From assembly GCF_000378045.1 (NCBI RefSeq), contig NZ_KB899112.1:1-64000 (forward strand): a stretch of DNA of 64,000 bases. Reading direction: 5' to 3'. Position numbers and translations under genes: made by a program. Position 1 is the first letter of the stretch, and every line of letters begins with the position of its first letter. The notes beneath the pieces are model-generated. The model was not told the DNA's origin, made no database searches, and saw only the letters and a list, made by a program, of their open reading frames with translations. Positions 46,283 to 55,722 of the stretch are shown here, piece after piece. This DNA is from Marinobacterium rhizophilum DSM 18822. Lineage in GTDB: Bacteria > Pseudomonadota > Gammaproteobacteria > Pseudomonadales > Balneatricaceae.

Positions 46283-48388
46283 TTATCGGGTGAAGGACGG
46301 TGCATGGCCGGCGTCGACGTTGAGCACGTTACCGGTGGACTTCGCGGATACGTCGGCGACAAAGAAATACACGCCCTCGGCAATATCTTCGGGGAAGACG
46401 TTACGCTTGAGCAGGCTGCGCTGGCGGTAGTGTTCTTCCAGTTCATCGGTACTCATCTGGTAGGCGCTGGCACGTTCTTCCTTCCATTTTCCGGTCCAGA
46501 TCTTGGAGCCGCGCAGCACTGCATCCGGGTTCACCACGTTGGCGCGGATGCCATGCGGTGCGCCTTCAAGCGCCACGCAGCGGGCCAGCTGAATCTCGGC
46601 GGCCTTGGCGGTGCAGTAAGCGGCGGCATTGGCCGAGGCGACCAGGCCATTCTTGCTGGCAACAAATACAATCGAGCCGCCCATGCTCTGGCGTTTCATC
46701 AGCGAGAATGCCTCACGGGAAACCAGGAAGTAACCGGTGGAGAGAATATTCTGGTTGAAGTTCCAGTTCTCCAGCGTGGTTTCATCCAGCGGTGACGACG
46801 ACGCAATGCCGGCATTGGATACCAGGATGTCGACCCCGCCAAAGCGCACGCAGGTGCTGCTGAATGCCTGTTGCACCTGCTGCTCGTCGGTTACATCCAT
46901 TTTAACGCCTTCAACCTGGTCCCGGCCGTAAGCCTGCTGGAAGGCTTCAACGGTTTCGCTCAGGCTGTTCTGGTCAATATCGGTCAGCATCACGCAGGCG
47001 CCTTCATTCAGCAGACGCTCGGCCGTGGCACGGCCAATGCCGCCGGCGCCGCCGGTAATCAGCGCAACACGTCCGGCCAGGGCCTTGGGTTTGGGCATGC
47101 GCTGCAGCTTGGCTTCTTCCAGTAGCCAGTATTCGATGTCGAAGGCTTCCTGTTCCGGCAGGCCCATGTACTGGCTCACGCCCGATGCACCGCGCATCAC
47201 ATTAATGGCATTGACGTAGAATTCGCCGGCGATGCGGGCCGTGGCCTTGTCCTTGGCGAACGTCAGCATGCCGACGCCGGGAATCAGGTAAACCACCGGG
47301 TTGGCATCGCGCAGGGCCGGGCTGTCGTCGTGCTTGCAGCGCTCGTAATAGGCGGCGTAGTCGGCACGGTAGTCGGCCAGCTGGGCATCCAGGCCGGCAA
47401 TGACCTCGTCGAGGTTGTCCTGGGCCGGATCGTACTGCAGCACCAGCGGCTTGATCTTGGTGCGCAGGAAGTGATCCGGGCAGGAGGTGCCCAGCTGGGC
47501 CAGGGGTTCGAGCTGCTGGCTGTTGACGAATTCCAGCACTTCGGCGCTGTCGTTGAAGTGGCCGATCTGGCGCTGATGTTCGCTGCTCTTGCCGCGAATC
47601 ACCGGCATCAGCTGGCTGGCGACCCGCTGGCGCTCGGCCTCGCCCATGGACTGGTGGCTGGCACCGCCGAACGCGGCAACCCCCTGTAGCCGGTCATCCA
47701 GCCAGGTCTGGGCGCGATTGATCATGTCCAGTGACACTTCATAACAGTCTTTGGCCGTGTCGGCCCAGGTAAACAGGCCGTGGGCTTCCAGCACGACACC
47801 CTTGAGGTGCGGGTTTTCGGTGGCGATCTTTTCCAGCTCCAGGCCCAGCTGGAACCCGGGGCGGCGCCATGCCAGCCAGCCGATCTCGCTGCCGTAAATG
47901 GTTTCGGTCAGTTCGCGGCTGTTGCTGCTGGCAGCGATGGCGATCACGGCATCGGGGTGCAGGTGATCGACGTGCTTGTAGGGTACATAGGCATGCAGCG
48001 GCGTGTCGATGCTGGCGGCGCGGCTGTTCAGGTTATAGGTGCAGTGGGGCAGGTAGGCGACCATCTCGTCTTCGTGCTCGGCCCCGCGATAGAGCTTTTT
48101 CAGCGCCTGCAGCTTGTCCATGTACAGGGTGGCAAAGCCGGCCAGGTCCATGCTGCCGATATCGCCGCCGGACCCTTTTACCCAGAGAATTTCCTCTTCT
48201 GTGCCGGTGAGCGGGTCGATACAGCCGATCTTGCCGGAGGTATTGCCGCCGCCATAGTTGGTGACGCGCATGTCCGAGCCTAGCAGGTTGGAGCGGTACC
48301 GCAGTAATTCGGGCCCCGACATGCTGGCGGCTGTTTGGTCGTCCCAGCGATTGGGGATCAGGCGTGATTGGGAGTCGAGCTCGGACAT
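46283..48388 (-). CDS. rhaD: Bifunctional rhamnulose-1-phosphate aldolase / lactaldehyde (short-chain) dehydrogenase
   Basis: A 701-residue fusion. The N-terminal part (to about residue 380) is a class II aldolase domain (MRVTNYGGGNTSGKI; EAHGLFTW); the C-terminal part (about 430-700) is a short-chain dehydrogenase with GRVALITGGAGGIGRATAE and the Tyr-Lys pair YCTAKAAE. It cleaves rhamnulose-1-P to dihydroxyacetone phosphate and L-lactaldehyde and then oxidises or reduces the aldehyde. The same fusion is known as RhaD in Rhizobium and RhaEW in Bacillus. ATG 48388 has GAGG; a TTG at 48397 is an alternative. Divergent from rhaR. Confidence 0.93.
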   Translation of the reverse strand: MSELDSQSRLIPNRWDDQTAASMSGPELLRYRSNLLGSDMRVTNYGGGNTSGKIGCIDPLTGTEEEILWVKGSGGDIGSMDLAGFATLYMDKLQALKKLYRGAEHEDEMVAYLPHCTYNLNSRAASIDTPLHAYVPYKHVDHLHPDAVIAIAASSNSRELTETIYGSEIGWLAWRRPGFQLGLELEKIATENPHLKGVVLEAHGLFTWADTAKDCYEVSLDMINRAQTWLDDRLQGVAAFGGASHQSMGEAERQRVASQLMPVIRGKSSEHQRQIGHFNDSAEVLEFVNSQQLEPLAQLGTSCPDHFLRTKIKPLVLQYDPAQDNLDEVIAGLDAQLADYRADYAAYYERCKHDDSPALRDANPVVYLIPGVGMLTFAKDKATARIAGEFYVNAINVMRGASGVSQYMGLPEQEAFDIEYWLLEEAKLQRMPKPKALAGRVALITGGAGGIGRATAERLLNEGACVMLTDIDQNSLSETVEAFQQAYGRDQVEGVKMDVTDEQQVQQAFSSTCVRFGGVDILVSNAGIASSSPLDETTLENWNFNQNILSTGYFLVSREAFSLMKRQSMGGSIVFVASKNGLVASANAAAYCTAKAAEIQLARCVALEGAPHGIRANVVNPDAVLRGSKIWTGKWKEERASAYQMSTDELEEHYRQRSLLKRNVFPEDIAEGVYFFVADVSAKSTGNVLNVDAGHAPSFTR

Positions 48389-48472
48389 ACGGGGCAACCT
48401 CTTTTATTAATTATTAGATGAATCCGGCAAAAATTGTCACAATCATGACGGGTTCTGCTGCTTTACAGCGTT

Positions 48473-48492
48473 TTATGATCAATCGTGATTGA
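48473..48492 (+). promoter_or_regulatory. RhaR operator-like site 1
   Basis: TTATGATCAATCGTGATTGA, containing the palindrome TCAATC-GT-GATTGA. Matches the inverted second site at 17 of 20 bases. Confidence 0.65.
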
Positions 48493-48526
48493 AATAATGT
48501 ACCCCGCTTGTTTTCATCAGTCAATA

Positions 48527-48546
48527 TCAATCATAAGTGATCATAA
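48527..48546 (-). promoter_or_regulatory. RhaR operator-like site 2
   Basis: On the minus strand TTATGATCACTTATGATTGA; 17 of 20 bases equal site 1, opposite orientation, 54 bp away. It lies between rhaD and rhaR starts. Confidence 0.65.
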
Positions 48547-48608
48547 AAAATCATATTGCGCTTGCAATTCGCATTTGCGTGCGACATATTGACCAACAAG
48601 GACTGATT

Positions 48609-49397
48609 ATGCACGAACGTGAGCGACATCGAATCATCCTGGCTGAGGTGGCGGAGAAACCGGTAGCAACAGTCAGCTACCTGGTGGAACTGCTGGAAGC
48701 CTCGGAGGCGACAATCCGGCGAGACATCAGCTTCCTGCACAAGGCGGGCAAGCTGAGGAAAGTGCGCGGTGGTGCCGAGTCCCTGCATCCACCCACATCG
48801 ACCAGTCTGGCGGGGCGTCCCTTTGCGATCAGTCAAACGATCAACGCCAGGGCAAAGCGACTGGTTGCCAGGGAGGCGGCAGCGCTGTGCGAAGAGGGTG
48901 AGTCGATCATCATTGGCGGTGGATCCACCGCCTACATGATGGCCGAGTACCTGAAAAACCGGCAGCTACATGTCATGACAAATTCCTTTGTCATTGCGGA
49001 CTACCTGCTCAAGCACAGCAAGTGCAGCGTGACGCTGCCGGGCGGCAAGGTGTACCGGGAACAGAATCTGATTCTGAGCCCGTATCCGGAAGACGGCTCT
49101 GCCAACTTCTATGCCGCCAGAATGTTCTTCGGTGCCCAGGGGGTTGGCCCGCTGGGCGTGATGGAAACCGACCCGCAAATCGTGCAGGGCACGACACGCC
49201 TGCTGCGACAGGCGGAACAGCGGGTGCTGCTGGTTGACAGCAGTAAGTTTTCACAGCGCAGCAGTCTGATCGTCTGTGCGCTGTCGGAACTGGACATCGT
49301 GATCACCGATGACGGAATCGATGCAAAAACGCAAAAACTGATAGAGGATGCCGGCTGCAGGCTCGTTATCTCAAGAGCCGAAGCTGTCGCCGAATAG
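48609..49397 (+). CDS. rhaR: DeoR-family regulator of rhamnose genes
   Basis: A 262-residue DeoR-type repressor. N-terminal winged helix (TVSYLVELLEASEATIRRDI) and C-terminal sugar-phosphate sensor domain (IIIGGGSTAYMMAEYL) with GGKVYREQNLILSPY. ATG 48609 follows AAGGAC; the frame is open to 48537. In Rhizobium leguminosarum the rha locus has a DeoR regulator RhaR at this place. It should control both the divergent rhaD-rhaI and rhaSTPQUK units through the sites at 48473 and 48527. Confidence 0.92.
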   Translation: MHERERHRIILAEVAEKPVATVSYLVELLEASEATIRRDISFLHKAGKLRKVRGGAESLHPPTSTSLAGRPFAISQTINARAKRLVAREAAALCEEGESIIIGGGSTAYMMAEYLKNRQLHVMTNSFVIADYLLKHSKCSVTLPGGKVYREQNLILSPYPEDGSANFYAARMFFGAQGVGPLGVMETDPQIVQGTTRLLRQAEQRVLLVDSSKFSQRSSLIVCALSELDIVITDDGIDAKTQKLIEDAGCRLVISRAEAVAE

Positions 49398-49458
49398 CAA
49401 GCGCCCCTAGAAGGGCGACTGTCGATATAACAACAACAAGCGAGACGGAGACTTAAAG

Positions 49459-50454
49459 ATGCCTTTCAAGAAAATAGTGGCAAGTGCCCTCGTAGCAGCC
49501 GCAATGGCAACCAGTGGACTGGTTCAGGCAGACTCAGTGCGTATCGGCCTGGTGGTCAAGGCACTGGGTATCGGCTTTTTCGAGGCCGCCAACGAAGGGG
49601 CGCAGGAGGCGGCGAAGGAGCTGGGCGATGCTGAAGTGATCTATACCGGTCCGACATCGACCACCGCCGAAGGCCAGATCGAAGTAATCAATTCACTCAT
49701 CGCGCAGAAAGTGGATGCCATCGCGGTATCCGCCAATGATACCGATGCCCTGGTACCCATCCTGAAAAAAGCGCAGCAGCGCGGTATCAAGGTGGTGTCC
49801 TGGGATTCCGGTGTGGCGCCCGAGGGCCGTCAGGTGCACCTGAATCCTTCCAGCAATTCGCTGATCGGCGAGATGAACGTCAAGCTGGCCGATGAAGCCC
49901 TGCAGGCCACCGGTAGCGAGAAGGGCGATATCGCCATTCTCAGCGCCACGCCGACCTCGACCAACCAGAATATCTGGATCGAGGAAATGAAAAAGGTATT
50001 GCCGCAGTATCCGCAGCTCAACCTGGTTGCCACGGTGTACGGTGATGACCTGGCCGACAAGAGCTACCGCGAAACCGTGGGACTGCTCAAGTCCCATCCC
50101 AACCTGAAGGTCATTGTTGCCCCGACCTCCGTGGGTATCGTGGCAGCGGCACAGGCGGTGCAGGATCAGGGTCGCATCGGCGAGGTCTTTGTCACGGGTC
50201 TGGGTCTGCCATCGGAGCTGGCCGGGCATGTGGATTCGGGCGCGGTAAAAAGCTTCGCCATCTGGAATCCGATCGACCTGGGTTACGCGGCGACCATGAT
50301 TTCGTACAACCTCGTCAAGGGGGAGTCCAGTGACAGCGCGATCGGCATGGGCCGGATCGGTACCGCTACGCTGGATGCCGAGGGCAGCGCCGCAATGGCT
50401 GAGCCATTCGTTTACAACGCGTCCAACGTACACGCCTTCGCCGATATCTTCTGA
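49459..50454 (+). CDS. rhaS: Rhamnose ABC transporter substrate-binding protein
   Basis: A 331-residue periplasmic protein of the ribose-binding type with a Sec signal peptide (FKKIVASALVAAAMATSG, cleavage near VQA-DS). Binding-domain pattern VRIGLVVKALGIGFFEAANE, then DAIAVSANDTDAL. Operon head of the CUT2-type importer genes; the sugar assignment rests on the flanking rhamnose genes and Rhizobium synteny. 61 bp after rhaR. Confidence 0.92.
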   Translation: MPFKKIVASALVAAAMATSGLVQADSVRIGLVVKALGIGFFEAANEGAQEAAKELGDAEVIYTGPTSTTAEGQIEVINSLIAQKVDAIAVSANDTDALVPILKKAQQRGIKVVSWDSGVAPEGRQVHLNPSSNSLIGEMNVKLADEALQATGSEKGDIAILSATPTSTNQNIWIEEMKKVLPQYPQLNLVATVYGDDLADKSYRETVGLLKSHPNLKVIVAPTSVGIVAAAQAVQDQGRIGEVFVTGLGLPSELAGHVDSGAVKSFAIWNPIDLGYAATMISYNLVKGESSDSAIGMGRIGTATLDAEGSAAMAEPFVYNASNVHAFADIF

Positions 50455-50467
50455 TTGTTTGTCCTGA

Positions 50468-50496
50468 CCGGCAGGGAGCCTGCGGCTCCCTGCCGG
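50468..50496 (+). promoter_or_regulatory. Intercistronic hairpin between rhaS and rhaT
   Basis: A perfect 13-bp stem (CCGGCAGGGAGCC / GGCTCCCTGCCGG), 3-base loop, no U-run. Such hairpins behind binding-protein genes keep their mRNA level higher than the rest. Confidence 0.7.
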
Positions 50497-50526
50497 GCCC
50501 TGCTATTCCCATAAGAAGAAATAACC

Positions 50527-52023
50527 ATGTCTGAATCTCACTCTCTGTTTTCATTGCGAGGAGTCAGCAAATCTTTTCCGGGTGTGAAGGCACTCGATCA
50601 GGTACGGCTGGATCTCTATCCGGGACAGGTAACGGCGCTGATCGGCGAGAACGGTGCCGGCAAGTCGACCCTGGTCAAGACCATGACCGGTATCTATCAG
50701 CCGGATGCAGGTGAACTGCGGTTCGGCGGTGAGCTGATCTCGCTGGATACGCCGGAGGCCGCGCGCAGCCTCGGGATTACCGCGATTCACCAGGAAACGG
50801 TGCTGTTCGACGAACTCAGCGTGACGGAAAATATCTTCGCCGGCCATTATCTGACCCGCGCACGTTCCGGCCGGCTGGACTGGCCGCTGATGCATGCCCG
50901 GGCGCAGCAGATACTGCAGGACATCGAAGCACCGATCGATCCCAAAACCCCGTTGAAGTTTCTGAGTATCGGCCAGCGGCACATGGTGGCCATTGCCCGC
51001 GCGCTGTCCTTCGAGGCGCGGGTGGTGATCCTGGATGAGCCCACGGCGGCGCTGTCGCACCACGAAATCGAAGAGCTCTACGGCATCGTGCGGCGGCTGA
51101 AGCAGGCCGGCTGCGCCATCATGTTCATCAGTCACAAGTTCGATGAAATCTTCGCCATTGCTGATCGCTACACGGTGTTCCGCGACGGCTGTTACGTGGC
51201 CGACGGCAAGATGGAGGAAGTTGACGAAGCGCAACTGGTTACCCTGATGGTCGGACGCACGGTGGAACAGGTGTATCCCAAGGTCGAGGCCGCCATTGGC
51301 GAGCCGGTGCTGCAGGTGCGCAATCTGCGTCATCCGACGGAATTCGACGCTATCAGCTTTGACCTGCACCAGGGTGAAATCCTCGGCTTCTATGGCCTGG
51401 TGGGCGCCGGGCGGACCGAACTGATGCAGGCCCTGTTCGGCGTCTCCAGCGGTGTTCAGGGGGAGGTCGAGATCGGTCAGCAGGCGGTGACCATTCGCTC
51501 CCCCGCCGATGCCATCAAGGCCGGCATCGTCTATGTGCCGGAGGAGCGCCAGGCGCAGGGCGTGGTGCTGGAACTGCCCATCTATCAGAATATCGGCCTG
51601 CCACAGCTGAGCACCATCAACGCGAACGGCGTGCTCAGCGACAAGGCCGAATATGCGCTGGCCGATGGTTATGCGCGACGCTTGCAGGTCAAGGCACCTG
51701 ACTGGCGCGAGAAGGTCGGCAACCTGTCCGGCGGCAATCAGCAGAAAGTGGTCATCGGCAAATGGCTGGCGACCAAGCCCAAGGTGATCATTCTTGACGA
51801 ACCGACCAAGGGTATTGATATCGGCTCCAAGGCGGCCGTGCATGCGTTCATGTGCGAGCTGGTGCAGGAGGGCCTGGCGGTAATCATGGTGTCATCCGAA
51901 CTGCCCGAAGTGATGGGCATGTCGGACAGGATGATCGTGATGCACGAGGGGCTGATGGTCAGCGAGTTCAAGCGTGATGAATTTTCCGCCGAGCGCATCG
52001 TCAGTGCGGCGACGGGCGGCTAG
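50527..52023 (+). CDS. rhaT: Rhamnose ABC transporter ATP-binding protein (double ATPase)
   Basis: A 498-residue CUT2 sugar ATPase with two ABC domains. Domain 1: GENGAGKSTLVKTM, signature region LSIGQRHMVAIARAL, VVILDEPTAAL. Domain 2: degenerate GLVGAGRTELMQAL, signature LSGGNQQKVVIGKWL, VIILDEPTKGIDIG. The degenerate second Walker A is normal in this family. 72 bp after rhaS, before two permease genes. Confidence 0.95.
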   Translation: MSESHSLFSLRGVSKSFPGVKALDQVRLDLYPGQVTALIGENGAGKSTLVKTMTGIYQPDAGELRFGGELISLDTPEAARSLGITAIHQETVLFDELSVTENIFAGHYLTRARSGRLDWPLMHARAQQILQDIEAPIDPKTPLKFLSIGQRHMVAIARALSFEARVVILDEPTAALSHHEIEELYGIVRRLKQAGCAIMFISHKFDEIFAIADRYTVFRDGCYVADGKMEEVDEAQLVTLMVGRTVEQVYPKVEAAIGEPVLQVRNLRHPTEFDAISFDLHQGEILGFYGLVGAGRTELMQALFGVSSGVQGEVEIGQQAVTIRSPADAIKAGIVYVPEERQAQGVVLELPIYQNIGLPQLSTINANGVLSDKAEYALADGYARRLQVKAPDWREKVGNLSGGNQQKVVIGKWLATKPKVIILDEPTKGIDIGSKAAVHAFMCELVQEGLAVIMVSSELPEVMGMSDRMIVMHEGLMVSEFKRDEFSAERIVSAATGG

Positions 52024-52033
52024 GGGGTTATCG

Positions 52034-53017
52034 ATGAAAACATTACTGCAAAATCGTGAAGTGTTACTGGCGGTGCTGATCGTCGTACTGGCCCTGATGG
52101 TGGGGCTGGTAACGCATGATTTCCTGCTGCCCTCGAACCTGCTGGCGGTGTACAACGACACCTCTATCCTGATCATCCTGGCCCTGGGGCAGATGCTGGT
52201 GATCCTGACCCGCTGCATCGATCTGTCGGTGGCCGCCAACCTCGCCCTGACCGGCATGGTGGTGGCAATGCTGAACAGCGCCTACCCGGAGGTTGCCGTC
52301 CCCCTGCTGGTACTGGCCGGGGCACTGCTGGGCCTGATTCTTGGCATGATCAACGGTGTGCTGGTGTGGAAACTGGGGATTCCGGCCATCGTGGTGACGC
52401 TCGGCACCATGAGCATCTACCGCGGCATTGTCTTTCTGCTCAGCGACGGTGCCTGGGTGAATGCCCATGAAATGAGTGGTGCCTTTGTCAGCATTCCCCG
52501 TACCGAGCTGCTGGGTATTCCCGTACTGGCCTGGGTGTCGGTGATAGTGATTGCGGTGATGGTGCACTTTACCCGCCAGCGGCGCCTGGGGCGTGAAATC
52601 TATGCGGCGGGCAATAACCCGACGGCCGCGTTCTATACCGGTATCCAGGTCGGCCGGCTGCAGTTTGTTGCTTTCAGTATTTCCGGTCTGCTGGCCGGGC
52701 TGTGCGGCTACCTGTGGGTGTCGCGTTATGCCGTGGCCTACGTCGATGTTGCCGCCGGCTTTGAGCTGCAGGTCATTGCGGCCTGTGTGATTGGCGGTGT
52801 CAGCATTATGGGTGGCATCGGCACGGTGCAGGGCTGCGTGCTGGGCGCGCTCTTTCTGGGCGTCATCAACAATGCGCTGCCGGTGATCGGCGTCTCGCCG
52901 TTCTGGCAGATGGCGATATCGGGCGCGGTGATCGTGATAGCGGTGATCGCCAACGCCAAGAGCGAACGCAAGACCGGACGCATCATTCTGAAAAAAGCGG
53001 CCCTACAGAGCCACTAA
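52034..53017 (+). CDS. rhaP: Rhamnose ABC transporter permease 1
   Basis: A 327-residue CUT2 inner-membrane permease with about eight to ten helices; the cytoplasmic coupling signature EIYAAGNNPTAAFYTGI is present. ATG 52034 follows the ATPase stop by ten bases; the frame is open to 51974. Pairs with the next permease. Confidence 0.93.
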   Translation: MKTLLQNREVLLAVLIVVLALMVGLVTHDFLLPSNLLAVYNDTSILIILALGQMLVILTRCIDLSVAANLALTGMVVAMLNSAYPEVAVPLLVLAGALLGLILGMINGVLVWKLGIPAIVVTLGTMSIYRGIVFLLSDGAWVNAHEMSGAFVSIPRTELLGIPVLAWVSVIVIAVMVHFTRQRRLGREIYAAGNNPTAAFYTGIQVGRLQFVAFSISGLLAGLCGYLWVSRYAVAYVDVAAGFELQVIAACVIGGVSIMGGIGTVQGCVLGALFLGVINNALPVIGVSPFWQMAISGAVIVIAVIANAKSERKTGRIILKKAALQSH

Positions 53018-53039
53018 AATAACAACAGGATCGCCTGCG

Positions 53040-54035
53040 ATGGAAAAGATAATGCACAAGCCCTTGTTGCCCAGGGTCAGCCTGTCCTATCGGCTGCTCT
53101 CCTGGGAGTTCTTTCTGCTGCTCATCACGGCCGCCGTGTTCGTGATCAACAGTCTGGCATCGCCCTATTTTCTGGACCCCTGGAACCTGTCCGATGCCAG
53201 CTTCAACTTTGTCGAGAAGGCCATCGTTGCGTTGCCGGTCGCCATGCTGATCATCAGCCGGGAAATTGACCTGTCGATCGCCTCGATCATCGCGCTGGCC
53301 TCGGTGGCCATGGGATTCGTGGCGCAGACCGGCGCCGGCTCACCGCTGATCATGCTGGCCGGACTGGGTGTGGGCCTGCTGTGCGGCCTGATCAACGGCC
53401 TGCTGGTGACCAGGTTCCAGATCCCCTCCATTGTCGTGACCATCGGCACCATGAGCCTGTTTCGCGGCATCAGCTACATACTGCTGGGCGATACGGTAAT
53501 GAAGGACTATCCGCAGGACTTCGCCTATTTCGGCCAAGGGTATGTCTACGCCATGTTCAGTTTCGAATTCGTGCTGTTCCTGGTGCTGGCGCTGGTGTTC
53601 TACGGCCTGCTGCACAAAACCAACTTTGGCCGCCGTACCTACGCCATTGGCAACAACCCGACGGCAGCCTTTTATTCCGGCATCAATGTGGCACGTCACC
53701 GCCTGATTCTGTTTGTGCTGGTTGGCCTGGTCTGTGGCCTGGCCGCGGTGCTGCTGACGTCCCGTCTGGGCAGTACCCGCCCGACCATCGCCCTGGGCTG
53801 GGAGCTGAGCATTATCACCATGGTGGTGCTGGGCGGCGTCAATATCATGGGGGGCTCCGGCACCATTGCCGGTGTCTTCATCGCCGTGTTCCTGATGGGG
53901 CTGGTGACGTTCGGGCTGGGGCTGATCAATGTGCCGGGCATCGTGATGTCCATCATCATCGGTGGCATGCTCATCGGCGTTATCGCCACACCGGTGCTGC
54001 TGAAAAAATTCAGGAACAGGAAGCCCGCACCATGA
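53040..54035 (+). CDS. rhaQ: Rhamnose ABC transporter permease 2
   Basis: A 331-residue CUT2 permease; RTYAIGNNPTAAFYSGI is the coupling motif. An in-frame ATG at 53052 has GGAA upstream and is an alternative start. Its stop overlaps the mutarotase ATG (ATGA). Confidence 0.93.
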   Translation: MEKIMHKPLLPRVSLSYRLLSWEFFLLLITAAVFVINSLASPYFLDPWNLSDASFNFVEKAIVALPVAMLIISREIDLSIASIIALASVAMGFVAQTGAGSPLIMLAGLGVGLLCGLINGLLVTRFQIPSIVVTIGTMSLFRGISYILLGDTVMKDYPQDFAYFGQGYVYAMFSFEFVLFLVLALVFYGLLHKTNFGRRTYAIGNNPTAAFYSGINVARHRLILFVLVGLVCGLAAVLLTSRLGSTRPTIALGWELSIITMVVLGGVNIMGGSGTIAGVFIAVFLMGLVTFGLGLINVPGIVMSIIIGGMLIGVIATPVLLKKFRNRKPAP

Positions 54036-54346
54036 ATCATGCCTTTGTCATGCAGCTAAAACCCGGGTGCGAGGCCGACTACCGGCAGCGTCACGATGAC
54101 ATCTGGCCGGAACTGAAAGCCCTGCTGAAAGCCTATGGCATCGGTGACTACCATATCTATCTGCAGCCCGATACGCTGCAGCTGTTTGCGCATTTCAGCA
54201 CGGCGGGGCAGTTCGATGCCGCGTCCCTCAAGCAGGAGCCGGTGATGCAGCGCTGGTGGCTGAGCATGAGCCCGCTCATGGAAACGCAGCCTGGCAGCCA
54301 TGAGCCGTTGGCCGTGGCGTTGCAGCCGATGTTCTATCTGGAGTGA
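54032..54346 (+). CDS. rhaU: L-rhamnose mutarotase
   Basis: A 104-residue enzyme that interconverts alpha and beta L-rhamnose, same length as E. coli RhaM (YiiL). NHAFVMQLKPGCEADYRQRH, IWPELKALL and the C-terminal YHIYLQPDTLQLFAHF with a tryptophan-rich end (MQRWWLSM) are typical. It overlaps the permease gene by four bases and precedes the kinase by two. Confidence 0.92.
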   Translation: MNHAFVMQLKPGCEADYRQRHDDIWPELKALLKAYGIGDYHIYLQPDTLQLFAHFSTAGQFDAASLKQEPVMQRWWLSMSPLMETQPGSHEPLAVALQPMFYLE

Positions 54347-54348
54347 GC

Positions 54349-55722
54349 ATGCAAGCGATTATCGTGGTACTGGATATTGGCAAGACCAATGTCAAACTCT
54401 GCGCCCTGGATGCGATGACCGGAACACCGCTTGAGTCACTGCGGCGCAGCAACGATGTGATCCTGGCCGAACCCTACCCGCAGGCCGATATCGAGGGTAT
54501 CTGGCGCTGGTATTGCGAGGGTATTGTGCAGCTGGGCCGGCGCTATGCCGTGCGCTTTCTGACCTTTACAACGCACGGTGCGACCGCGGTCTGCCTGGCC
54601 GGTGACTCGCCTGCGGTGCCGGTACTGGATTATGAGTCGGACCTGTGTGAACAGGCGGGGGCTAATTACGACCGCGTGCGCCCGGACTACGAAGAAACCC
54701 TGAGCCCGGCGCTGAGCTGCGGGCTGAACCTGGGGCGACAGCTGTTCTGGCTGTCGCAATCCAGGCCCGATGACTTTGCCCGCGTCGATACCATCCTGAT
54801 GTACCCGCAGTACTGGGGCTGGCGTCTGAGCGGTGTCGCGGCCAGCGAGGTCACATCGCTGGGTTGCCATACCGACCTGTGGCAGCCGCAACAGCAGTGC
54901 TATTCGTCGCTGGTTGAGCGGATGGGTTGGCAGGGCCTGTTTCCACCGTTGCTAAACGCTGGCGAGGTGCTGGGCCCGGTGTTGCCGGCGCTGGCCCGCG
55001 AGCTGGGCCTGCCGGCCGACTGCCAGGTGATCAATGGCATCCACGACAGCAATGCGTCCCTGGTGCCCTATCTGCAGCGGGTCGAGGCGCCTTTCACTGT
55101 CATCTCCACCGGCACCTGGACCGTCATGGCCGGCATTGGTGCGCCCCTGCAGGGACTCAGAGAGCAGGATGACATGCTGGCCAATGTCAGCGCCTTTGGT
55201 GACCCGGTGCCCTGCATCCGTTTCATGGGCGGGCGGGAGTGGGAGCTGCTGCGCGATGCCGATGACTGCGATGTCGCCGACCTGCAGCGGGTGCTGGCGC
55301 AGGGCGTTTTTGCGCTGCCGTCATTTGCCAGCCAGGGTGGCCCGTTCCGGGATCGTCAGGGCGCGGTGATCGGACCCGCGGACAATTTAAGCGCCCGGGA
55401 GCGCACGGCACTGGCCGCGCTGTACTGCGCGCAGGTGACGGATTACTGCCTGAGCCGGCTGCAAAGCGCCGGTGATATTTTTGTCGAGGGCAGCTTCGCC
55501 CGTAATGCCGTCTACCTGGGTGTGCTGCAGTCGCTGCGCCCGGATCAGCAGGTGCGGGCCAGCGAGGACAGCACCGGCACGACCCAGGGCGCCGCCCAGC
55601 TGATACCGGGTTGTGACTGGGTCGGTGCGGCGCCGGCCATACCTGTCGAGCCTGCTGCCATGCCGGGACTGGCCGATTACTGCGATCACTGGCTGGAGTT
55701 GGTGAACACAGAAAGCCGGTAG
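54349..55722 (+). CDS. rhaK: L-rhamnulose kinase-like FGGY kinase
   Basis: A 457-residue sugar kinase, distant from enteric RhaB, like RhaK of Rhizobium. N-terminal VVLDIGKTNVKLCALDA (phosphate 1 loop), TFTTHGATAVCLAG, the adenosine motif STGTWTVMAGIGAP. It phosphorylates L-rhamnulose for RhaD. In Rhizobium the kinase is also needed for ABC uptake. ATG 54349 follows the mutarotase stop by two bases; GTG 54343 is possible. Confidence 0.9.
   Translation: MQAIIVVLDIGKTNVKLCALDAMTGTPLESLRRSNDVILAEPYPQADIEGIWRWYCEGIVQLGRRYAVRFLTFTTHGATAVCLAGDSPAVPVLDYESDLCEQAGANYDRVRPDYEETLSPALSCGLNLGRQLFWLSQSRPDDFARVDTILMYPQYWGWRLSGVAASEVTSLGCHTDLWQPQQQCYSSLVERMGWQGLFPPLLNAGEVLGPVLPALARELGLPADCQVINGIHDSNASLVPYLQRVEAPFTVISTGTWTVMAGIGAPLQGLREQDDMLANVSAFGDPVPCIRFMGGREWELLRDADDCDVADLQRVLAQGVFALPSFASQGGPFRDRQGAVIGPADNLSARERTALAALYCAQVTDYCLSRLQSAGDIFVEGSFARNAVYLGVLQSLRPDQQVRASEDSTGTTQGAAQLIPGCDWVGAAPAIPVEPAAMPGLADYCDHWLELVNTESR

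Noticed and set aside
46240-46446. Upstream extension of rhaI to 46446
   Set aside because: It would overlap the rhaD 3' end and adds a low-complexity leader; ATG 46239 has a good ribosome site and gives the family length.
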